Source: Rotaria socialis
Lineage: Eukaryota; Rotifera; Eurotatoria; Philodinida; Philodinidae
Length of the DNA: 64,000 bases
Assembly: GCA_905331475.1 (NCBI GenBank)
Contig: CAJNYU010000184.1
Location: 124,001-188,000 of the forward strand
Direction: 5' to 3'
How positions within the stretch are numbered: position 1 is the first letter of the stretch; each line of letters opens with the position of its first letter. Below the pieces are notes generated by a model that saw only the letters and a list, made by a program, of their open reading frames with translations, did no database searches and was not told where the DNA came from. The position numbers and the translations under genes are program-made. Shown piece after piece: positions 36,929 to 46,340 of this stretch.

Positions 36929-37184
36929 CCCATGTCTAAGAAAATGCTGCGTAAACGGCTGTAAGAACGGTATAAAACGTTGAAAAACGGCACCATTTTC
37001 CGTCAGCTCGGAAAACGATGAATATAATGTTAAAAATGATGGCGACCTCTTAGAGAAAAATACGGTGCGTAAAACGAGCTGACGGATTACGGCGAAGTAC
37101 GGTGAAAATTAATGCCTTATCATACCGTTTTAGTTTCAGGCCTTTTAAGATGCTCGTTCCAACTGCCTGAATGATTGTCCCGGG
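36929..37184 (-). mobile_element. Fold-back MITE, copy A of the GTCAGCTCG family
   Basis: Runs from CCCATGTCTAAGAAAATG to GATTGTCCCGGG; reverse-oriented relative to copies B and C. Shared core features are ACGGCACCATTTTCCGTCAG, CTCGGAAAACGATGAATATA and the inverted GTAAAACGAGCTGACGG. More GC-rich than its surroundings. No ORF. A target-site duplication could not be identified. Confidence 0.75.
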
Positions 37185-37381
37185 TATAGCGGATATTGCG
37201 TGTAAGACTTTCTTTTATGCGAGGATGTATATCTTTTTTTTTATGTTTATTGGGATGTTTCTATATTATCTTACACTTATTTATTTATTTATAATGTAAG
37301 TTGATCTATACATACTTTTATAATAAATAATAAATAATAATTTATTGTAATGTTGTCGATTTTATTTTAATATATGTATGT

Positions 37382-37382
37382 N
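37382..37382. other. Single ambiguous base (n)
   Basis: One undetermined base sits just before a GAGAGAG stretch, probably an assembly or polishing artefact next to the repeat nest. Confidence 0.95.
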
Positions 37383-37717
37383 AGAGAGAGAAACAAAAAA
37401 GGGGCATCGTAACCTGTTGTATAACAACTATCGATTACGATGAAAAGGAATGACAGAAAAGAAACGAATAAGTTTAAGAAAAACAAGTTAGCGTCGTAGA
37501 CCGACATCTTACGACGCTAACATTGCGCTCAATATTAATCGGTGTTTCTCATTTTGCTTTATATCATTAGACCATGATAGCGGTTTCATTTCCATGAACG
37601 TCGTTTCTTCGCAAATTTCCTTGTAGTACAGAAAAGTTTATTTTCAGAAAAAAAATTCTTTCTACCATTAATAGCTGCATTATTCAACATTTGTTTTATT
37701 TGAAACAGTTTGTAGTT

Positions 37718-37769
37718 ATGTCTGAAGAAAGATTACATGATGATGATGACAACAATCTGTTGGACCTTG
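37718..37769 (+). pseudogene. Short coding-like fragment truncated by MITE copy B
   Basis: An ATG followed by 16 codons reads MSEERLHDDDDNNLLDL, a typical acidic start of an intracellular protein, and then runs directly into the terminus of MITE copy B. No continuation was recognised on the far side. It may be a disrupted first exon or chance composition. Confidence 0.25.
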
Positions 37770-38024
37770 CCCAAGAAGATCATTCCGGCCGTCTGAAAGA
37801 CAATCGAAAACTGACTGAGATGCCTATAAAATGGAATAAGACGGCCTTAATTTTCACTCTATTTTGCCGTAACCCGTCAGCTCATTTTAACGGCCGTTTT
37901 TGCTAGAAAATGGCCATCGCTTTTAACATCATATTCTTCGTTTTCGAGCTGACGGAAAACGGCGCCGTTTTTCAAAGTTTTCATCGTTTTTATGCCATTT
38001 ATGGACCGTTTTCTTCCACATGGG
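37770..38024 (+). mobile_element. Fold-back MITE, copy B of the GTCAGCTCG family
   Basis: Starts CCCAAGAAGATCATTCCGG and ends TTTTCTTCCACATGGG. The core shows CCGTCAGCTCATTTTAACGG, AAAATGGCCATCGCTTTTAA and TTCGAGCTGACGGAAAACGG, the last being the inverted partner of the first. Same orientation as copy C at 63524, with which it shares almost the whole length. Confidence 0.8.
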
Positions 38025-38189
38025 TGTAACTAATGTTTTCCAGGCCAATGATTCCGGAGAACGGATACTGCGGGAAAAACCACCGCATCCTGCATGAAAG
38101 CACAGGAAATCGTTGGGAATTCACAGGAAAAATCTCGAACCGGAATACTGCTTTCACGTTCCAGCATTTTCCTGCCGTTTCCCGCCGTA

Positions 38190-38539
38190 CCCAGGTCGTT
38201 CATTCCTACAGTCGGATCCAATCGGATCTGAAAATGGGTTGCATCGGATCTTACATGAAAAACGACAAGAGCCAGCAGATTCCGGACCGAGATTCGGATC
38301 CACAGGATCGAAATCCGATACATATCTGATTGTATCCTACTCTGAGATCCGATGCGCCAAAAGTCTGCTATACTTAACTTCTAAAAAACTCTTTTGCACT
38401 AAATAGAATTTTGATATTTTTTAAAATTCTTCCGTCGGATTCGTCAATAGTTCCGAAACTCAGAATCCAACTGGATTTCTTCGGTTAGTAGGATGTTTTA
38501 GGATCCGATAGAATCCGTCGTCGGATTAGTCGACCTGGG
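38190..38539. mobile_element. Inverted-repeat element with GGATCCGA motifs (copy D)
   Basis: The left end ACCCAGGTCG and right end CGACCTGGGT are exact inverted copies. Just inside, TCGGATCC on the left faces GGATCCGA on the right, with many further half-copies of TCGGAT/ATCCGA between. GC content is clearly above background. A third palindromic patch fills 38025-38189 (CCGTTTCCCGCCGTACCC facing CGGGAAAAACC), so the elements may be nested. Confidence 0.6.
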
Positions 38540-38700
38540 TCGAGAATCATCAATGGAAGCTCAACATGGATCCACCACAGGTTCACCTGCACTAATCCCC
38601 CCCCCCCCAACCCCGGCTCAATGGTGACTATTACTCAAGAACTGAAGGAACTAAATCATCAGATCGTACTATTGAACGACTAGATGGATAAAATTCTCGA
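38540..38700. other. Insert with C-run between repeat elements
   Basis: Contains a 10-base C run at about 38597-38608 and, on the plus strand, a short coding-like stretch (MVTITQELKELNHQIVLLN) that meets a stop. It could be a scrap of a coiled-coil or gag-like protein carried with the repeats; too short to assign. Confidence 0.25.
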
Positions 38701-38965
38701 AGCTAGGACGAACATTACGACGGTCTGGTACGATCGTAAATGGCCGCATACAGCAACATATACTACCGTTCTATAACGTTTCCGACCGTAAATCGCCGTA
38801 ATTTGACGTTTTAGCATGCATTGTATTACGGCCGTATTTCGCCGTGTCGTAAACGGTTACTAGCGACCGTAGTGTGGTCGGCTATTTCAGTATACGACAT
38901 TTTTGGTACGATGCAAAACGACCGTAAATTATGTTCAAACGGCCATGTACGACCCAAGTTGATCT
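38700..38965. mobile_element. Palindromic repeat rich in CGTAAAT/GGCCGTA motifs
   Basis: GC-richer patch with repeated and inverted ACGGCCGTA, CGACCGTAAAT and TACGATCGTAAATGGCCG motifs, ending near CCCAAGTTGATCTACTTGGG, itself an inverted repeat. The composition resembles the fold-back elements just upstream but the sequence differs. Boundaries are approximate. Confidence 0.5.
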
Positions 38966-40638
38966 ACTTGGGAAGACAATGAAAGAATTTTTCACCTGAA
39001 TCAAAAGGTCTTTATCTTGAATCAAATCATTTTATCAGCTATTGCAAGTTATTCCGATTTCAATTAAAAAATCTTAATGTTTATTTGTGATTTAGACTAT
39101 TGGAACTATCGGTTTTTATATGAAACGATGACGTTTGAATTTCTTGTTCATTTCATTGTCTCATCGTTATTTGTATTTTGAAATAGACTGAATAAATCTT
39201 ATTGGTAAAACCACATGAGAATATATGGAAAGCACAGTTGCAGTTGATGATTATGGAGAATTACGATTCGACGAACATTCTTCACATATTACTTATATCA
39301 CATAGCTGCATTGTAATACAAAAAAAATCTATAGATAAAGCCTTTTATCATTTAGTTTATTCCATCTACTCAATTAATAATAAACATTTATGCTAAATAA
39401 AAGCATATTATTACATTATATAGCTAGGACATAATTATCTTGAATAAGATCACACCAGATAAAGACAGCTTTTAAGTAGTAGAAAAAGAAAAATATATAA
39501 ACTTGCTTGATAAGACGATTTCCTAAGTGAAAAAAAATACAGTCCTATAAATGACCCTAGAATTACGACGTCGTATTTCTCGATATGGATCATAAAATCT
39601 AATTTTATGTAAAGCATTACATCAGGATAAACGTGGCAAAAAAATGTTGTACGGTAGTAAGAGATCGATTCCTTACTTTATTAATAAGATCAAATCACTG
39701 AAAAACTTCTGATCAGTAAATGTATACGTTACTGATATCTTGAAGAATAATGCACAATATGCTAATAATACAAAGGCTAACCCAATAGAATTAATCAAAA
39801 ATTTTAAATATATAACCATAAATAGTCTCAACGCGGAGGTTATAATGAGTGGATCTATTTTATTTGTAAGTTAAGGAACATATGCACGAGTTGAAATAAT
39901 ATATCGTTCATCTGTTTGACAACATAAGTATAAAATGAATTTTCATCGATCAGCTATACTCAAAGTTTCACTAAATCGTAGTTGTATCTGTATCATCTTC
40001 TGCTACAACAAGTAGATATAAAACTGCTGAGAAGAAAAAGGAAATATGCTACAGAAATGGGCAGAGCAGCTTAAATGTCGTCCGCCACCGCCTATTGATT
40101 AAAATTGACCTCGCCCCGTCTCCGCCAGGCTTCGAACCACCTCACCTCTAAAATACGTTTTTAGAGAACAATCTTTTTACAGTCACTTTTTATAATTACT
40201 ATTTCATTATTTAATATCATAAGGCTTAAACAAAACAATTGCATATAGTTTCGAATAGAAAACTAATATAATAGTAGAAAGATAAAATCATAATAATAAT
40301 AAAAACAAAAGATAATCAATCATGTTTTTAGTTTTCTTTTTGTATTATTTAAGTTTTGCTGATTGAGTAGAGCTTGAAATAAAAAACATAATTTTGGATT
40401 CTTTTATAGATTATTATTTAGAGACCTCCTGGATGGAGATAACGATGAAAACGATTGATTATCACAATGCTATTTCCTAATTGGACTTGTACTGTTTTAT
40501 TTACACGGATAGGTAATGAAACAAATTAGACTTGAAACATTTGCGAAATTTCTTAATCCCAATATAGATATAGAGAAGATATTCTTTAATGAATAATATT
40601 TATTTTTTTTGTTATCAAAATAAAAATTATTACAAATT
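38966..40638. other. Gene-free, mostly AT-rich
   Basis: No coding exon recognised. A GC-rich island at about 40075-40145 (GCCACCGCC, CCCCGTCTCCGCC) stands out; it may be another small repeat fragment. Confidence 0.4.
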
Positions 40639-41867
40639 TCAAGATTGATTTATCTGCATAAGGTCACTTAATGGTACCGAGTGTTGTTTTAAAACGATTT
40701 CCTTGTAAAATAAATTATTGTCATCAGCCTGAATGAATCCTTTATCTATGAAAATAGAAATAAAAATTAGTTTTTCTATTTTGATTTTCTCTTTAATTTA
40801 ATTACCACTATGATGTTGTGACATTGAGCTTTTCTTTAATACATCAGCTGAAGTTTCTCGTGATTGTTGCTTGAAACTATTACTTTTAACAGTTGTTGAA
40901 GTGGCTGAACGTGAACGAGAATCAAATGATTTTATATACCAATCTTGAGCAGTGGAATCAGGTCGAAGAGGTTTTCGTAAACATCGTTCAGCTAATGTTG
41001 GTTTAATATCAAATCTTTCTGGATTACCAACACGAATATTTTCTCGATCAAGTTTCGATTGACGAAGAATATCGGCGCTCTATGCGATATTAATTAGAAA
41101 TTAATATTATGCCAAATAGTTGGGTGGGGAAAAACCTTTTTCGTTCTATATGCATCCGATGGATCAGTAATTAATTCAGTCAGTTTTAGATTATTCTTTA
41201 ATGATTTCGATGTATGTGCTCGTTCAAAATTATGCAAGTTTCTTTGATAACAATAATCAGTAAAATCATCAGTACGTTCATTTGTAGGATCTATATATGC
41301 TCTTTGAGGAAAAAAGAATAATTTATTTTAATGTTTTGAATAAGTAAAAAATTCTATGCAGGATGATTACTTTTTATTTGTAAACAATTCATAGGTTTGT
41401 TCCAACAATCGTTCGGCTCCTCCTTCTTTGCCATGTATTGTTGCATCGATGAATTCATTTGAAATTGGAATCTTTTTTCTTGCTATAAATTGCTTAATAA
41501 GTGACCAATTCGATAAACGAGAATTTAATGAACGCCCATTTAAATAAGTGAACATACTGATTTCATTAGGAAAATAAGCATGCAAAATTTCAGCATAAGC
41601 AAATCCATTTGATAAATCCCTTCAAAATAGAAATAGAAACTCATTCTATCGATCGCATATTCAACACTTTAACATTTTCGAAAGCATCAATTGATTTATT
41701 TGTTTTTCGTTGGATTAAAAGGATTTCAAGTGATTTATTTGTGTTTAAATAAGAAAATTGAAGTGTTTGAATAGAACTCTAACATACCACTTTGGTACAA
41801 CTATAGGATATGTGAGATAAAGACTTTCAAGCCAACGAAGAATTTCACGAGCTGTTCGAGCAACCAT
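40639..41867 (-). CDS. SPATA4: SPATA4-like calponin-homology protein
   Basis: Five exons: 41867-41788, 41619-41371, 41301-41136, 41079-40806 and 40745-40639; 291 aa, in phase. The N-terminal 110 residues form a CH-type domain (CH_2 of the SPATA4/SPEF1 group): REILRWLESLYLTYPIVVPK, LSNGFAYAEILHAYFP, NWSLIKQFIARKKIPI and IDATIHGKEGGAERLLEQTY. The rest is basic and Ser-rich with no recognised domain. Human SPATA4 has about the same length. These proteins associate with the microtubules of cilia and flagella. The presence of this gene is expected in an animal with ciliated cells. Orthology to SPATA4 rather than SPEF1 rests on the IHGKEGGAERLL segment and overall length. Confidence 0.85.
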
Positions 41868-42154
41868 GTTGTAGAAAAATTGTTTTCTTGTAAAATAGAT
41901 ACAGTAAATCTCTTCGTTCTTTGCTTGTGTTCGTTGCTAAGATACGACCTTCTCTTTTCCAATCAAATTCATTGATTGACTAGAACAAATACAAATTTTG
42001 AATAGAAATAAATGTAAATATTAAATAAAAATATAAAAAAATAACTAAAATAATATTTTAATATAAGAATACTCAATATTTGATTGGTTAATTATTTATC
42101 TTTTTCCAGGTCTTATACCGCTAGTTTCTAATAGTAAATCATTTTGCTTCGAAC

Positions 42155-44776
42155 ATGTCAGATTTAAATTGGGTATTAGAAGACATTAAAAGTCAAAATA
42201 ATCAACAACAACACGACAAATTATCATTAGTAGATGGTAAAATTAAAATTTTCATGAGTAAATCATTTTGAAATTTTTTTATCAGATGAATTAAAAATCG
42301 TTTCAACATGCGAAAATGATTCTAAACCAAATCATGCGAACAATATAATAGATGAATTCGAATCGAAACAATCTGTTAAAACCACAGCCAGTGAATCACC
42401 CGATGAAAATGATTCTGAATATGAAGATGTAGAAGCAGAAGACGACGATGATGAAATAAATGATGCGTCCGGATTAACTTCTATTTCGAATAAAAATCCT
42501 TTTAAAGTATCAATTAGAATGATTCTTCTTGTTTTCTTTTCATGAAATTTCTTATCTTAGTCATGTATGGATGATGAAGAATTACATCGGAAGGTGCAAC
42601 CTCGACGTACCATCAATAAAAAACTTAAAGATGACGAACATTCAGAAGATAATGAAGACGATGATGATAATGATAATCAAAATGTACCGATTACAAAAAA
42701 GCCTGATAAAAATAAACAAGTACTCGATGATGATAATAATGCTCATAGTCCAGCTTATATTCCACGTAAAGGAAAATTCTATGAACATGACGATAGAACA
42801 TTGGATGAAAACGAACGACCAAAACAGTAATAAGATAAATTGAAACGTTTTTTTTTAATTGTATTCATTCGATTCTATTTTAGAGAAATATCAAAACAGG
42901 ATAATCGATTTTATACTGATTCAGATGCGAAATGGCAGCATGATCTGTATTTACGAGATGAAGAAATCTTAAAATCTCGATATCCATCCGACAAACAAAA
43001 TCGTACTTATTTCGAGTAATTAGTAGCGAAACAGAAAAATTCTACAACCGATAAATAGTCTCTGAAGTGAGCCTGTATTTACGTGTTGCAAGCATAAATT
43101 TTCAGGAATGTTTTAGGTCGTGTCCCTAGTCACATCCTAAGAAAAAACTCAACCGTAGATCTAGTTTTATTTATTAGATGGAAACAATCAGCATCGTTAA
43201 ATGTGTTTTTAAACTTGTTGTTCAAGTCGTGCTCTGCTTGAGATAAAAAAATAACGAGAAAAATCTTGCGTCAGAAAAGTATTGGCCTCTAGTGAATTCA
43301 TTTAATGCATCACTATTACAACTATGATCTCCCATGAGACAACATGACAATCATGGATATAAACTTTGTTCAGGGTGATTTTTATTTAGTGAAATCAACA
43401 TATAGAGATTTCGCTTAAAATTTATTTACAAATTGAAAGACTTCCCTCTTTTTCAGAACTCAATGCTTTTTTTGATATTAATAAGAGAATATTTTAGACA
43501 TGGTAATCATCGTGATCGAGAACATTTTCCATTAAAGGATACTAACTCTCAATCTAAAACAGAACATAACTGTTATCATCAACCACAACGAGATTACCAT
43601 GATTATCGTCGACGAATTCCACATACTAGTTATAACAAATTACATAACAATCGAGTAAATAATTTTGATGTTAAGGATTATGGTCAACCATTATCGAATA
43701 ATCGTAATGATAGTTACAATAGAACTATGAATACTAATGAAAAATATCATGTAGCACCTCGTCGGCAACAACAACAACAACAATCTGATAATACTAATCT
43801 ATATCATATTGATGAACGAATATTCCATCGTAGAAGAAATTTTACGAATAGTCAATTTCAACAGCAAGCTAATGAACTTAAACTTCACAATAGTAATCCT
43901 AGTCGACAAAATCCAAGACGATTCGATGAAAAATCGAATGAACCTAATCAATTCAAACATAACAACCAATATAAAAATAATAATAGCGAAAAACTTCAAC
44001 AAGAATATCGTGGTTTGAAGAAATATGAATTCTTCGAAACGAAGAATAATTTACCGCCTCGTCTTCAATTAGATAATCCTAAACGAAATTTTACACAAAA
44101 ACAACCATATCAACGTAAATTGATAAAAAAAACTTGAATATCTATTTTTTGCCAATTTAGAAAAGCCAACATTAAATCTTTCGAGTCAACTATCGAATAT
44201 TGAACGGCCTAAACGATATTCAAACATGCGTAATCATATGACAAATTCTATCGAACAACAAACTCTATCATCTAAAATGCAACATTTTCAAGATCAACGT
44301 AATAATAAGAATGTTGAACTAAGTACTTTCAAATGACTCAAAAAATTCTAATTCCATATGAATGCTACGTAAATAATTTAGATGATTGGCCACAAGCACC
44401 ACCGCCTCCAACAGCGTACTTTCCGCAACAAAATACAACACCTCAAATACTCTATCAACAACCCAATTCTCAATATGTACCGATGAACTATTCTCAACAG
44501 GTAAACAAAGTTGTCTAATTCAAATATGATAGGCAAAATTTTGTTGATAGAAGCTTATATATCTTTTCTGAGGAAACTTATTATTTATTTCGACTCAATG
44601 CCAGAGGATTTGTTCTGCATCTCATTGTTTTCTGGCAATTTTCTAATGAAAAATACCAAAGAAGATGCCAAACAAAGAATTATTTCTCTGAAGAATCCAA
44701 TTACATAATAAACTTCAATACAAGGACTCAACTTTATTATTTATAGCAACAGAATACTAACAGTAAAGTACATTAA
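42155..44776 (+). CDS. CASC3: CASC3/Barentsz (MLN51), exon junction complex core
   Basis: Eight exons: 42155-42236, 42286-42506, 42561-42826, 42884-43015, 43498-44114, 44161-44322, 44382-44500 and 44747-44776; 542 aa, phases closed. An acidic N-terminal third (DVEAEDDDDEIND) leads to the SELOR domain, recognisable by SPAYIPRKGKFYEHD and KWQHDLYLRDEEILKSRYP, the segments that clamp eIF4A3 and RNA in the EJC. The remaining 300 residues are low-complexity, rich in Asn/Gln/Arg, then Pro, as in animal Barentsz. The protein acts in mRNA localisation, translation and decay after splicing. Exon 5 starts at an internal acceptor (TTTTAG|ACATGG), chosen because it alone continues the frame; the last exon adds only nine residues. 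Human CASC3 is about 700 aa, so this copy is shorter. Confidence 0.85.
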
Positions 44777-46340
44777 GAGACAACTAGTTCAGCATATTAT
44801 TACATTTGGCATCTATTTATATAAACAAAAAATGTCTATCATTGAAAACTATATCTTATAGTAGAAAGATATGCAATAATTCAATTGATGGCGAGCTAGT
44901 TTTTTAGAACTGAATGAAGAATCATAATTGCTTTTATCTAATAAAATGCGAGATAGTTATAATTATTCTAATTATGTTCAAGATCAAAACGCCAGACGTA
45001 TAGTTTTATTGAATTGATTTTGAACAGTCAAAGTCAAAGAAAGAAATCAAATTAGAACAAAATTTTCTTGTGCATCATTGATTAATAATTGAATCCTTTT
45101 GTTAGGAAGGGAACAAAGCAGCAGAATCCTATAGAAAGCAGTGGTATACAAATAAAAGCACTTGTTAAACTTTGAATGAATCTTTTCATTTACTGAAGAA
45201 AAAAGTTTATTGACGCTTACATAAAAGCTATTTGTCTTTTAGTTTCAAGAAAATAAAGAGTATCAAACAAAAACAATCAAGTTTTACAAAGTTTGAAGTG
45301 CTATTAAAGAAAATTCAATTTTGCGATTGGACGTATGTATTTGTTATATAAGCGGTGCCTTTTAATCAATTTATTATCTTTGTTTTTCTTTAGTTCATTA
45401 TACTTCAAATTTATGGTGTGCAAGAAGATTTATTCAAGTTTTCCTACAGTTCTTTAGTTATGTTCAATTTATAGTTACTCTGTTATTTGTTGTTTCTATT
45501 CTGTTTTGTTTTTCGTTGTTAAAGAATGAACCGGTTTAATCATCTTTTTTGCATAATCATAAGGACTCGATTTTCCGGAAGAAAAAACAGAACAGGAAAA
45601 ATTTCATGATTACTTTTTTCTCATTGCCTACGATGGAATAACTGAGTATGTTCGATCAGTGGTCTGATTGTCGACGTGATATACTTGCTAGACTATCATC
45701 TACAAACAACTATTATTCTTCTTGTTAGGAGAATCTTCGGACATTATTTTATGGCATAAAAAGTACGATTGATTTATTTTCTTAGCAAACCCATCCTTTT
45801 TTTTTAATATATATATATATGTCTCTGTTATGATTATCAAAGATTACATGAATGTTTCTTATGACTTATTTTACGTAGCCTTGTCTTTCTATCTCATTTT
45901 CAATGGCATTCACAGTTGGTAGCGTCATCAATGGTCGATTATGCGATTCTGATAAACAGACCAAATCCTTATTTTTCTGTATCTATAATCGTTTATAATA
46001 CCATTTGTTCTCTATGTCCATAGGACAAATAATGACATTCTATAGGTTATAGTTTGATTTTCAGCTAAACAATTTTTCGATAAGTCGATACTGTCATTCG
46101 AATACATACATAAGCAAAGGTCACTATCACTAAAGAATCAATCAAAAAAAAAGTGAAATTGCATATACTTATTCTGTTCTGTATCTGTTTCTACTTGGAA
46201 GAACATTGCAGTTGCCGTTCTTTGTATGATCCTCATTTGTACATCTGCGAAGTAGCAACAACTGGAGCAGACGAATCATAGAAAGAAATATAGTTATTGA
46301 AACAAATTATCAAGTTACAAAGAAAAACTTCTTGTCAAAT
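44777..46340. other. Intergenic, no gene recognised
   Basis: About 1.6 kb between CASC3 and the receptor subunit gene. AT-rich; nothing supported. Confidence 0.4.

Noticed and set aside
38030..38406. Overlapping ORFs of about 97 aa on both strands
   Set aside because: They lie in the GC-rich inverted-repeat elements; open on both strands because of base composition, not coding.
40060..40150. Possible tRNA: GGTTCGAAGCC on the minus strand resembles a B box
   Set aside because: No matching A box or cloverleaf arms could be drawn; it lies in a GC-rich patch that looks like a repeat fragment.
42529..42843. Alternative 104-aa frame over CASC3 exon 3
   Set aside because: Shadow of the true frame, which carries the conserved SELOR sequence.
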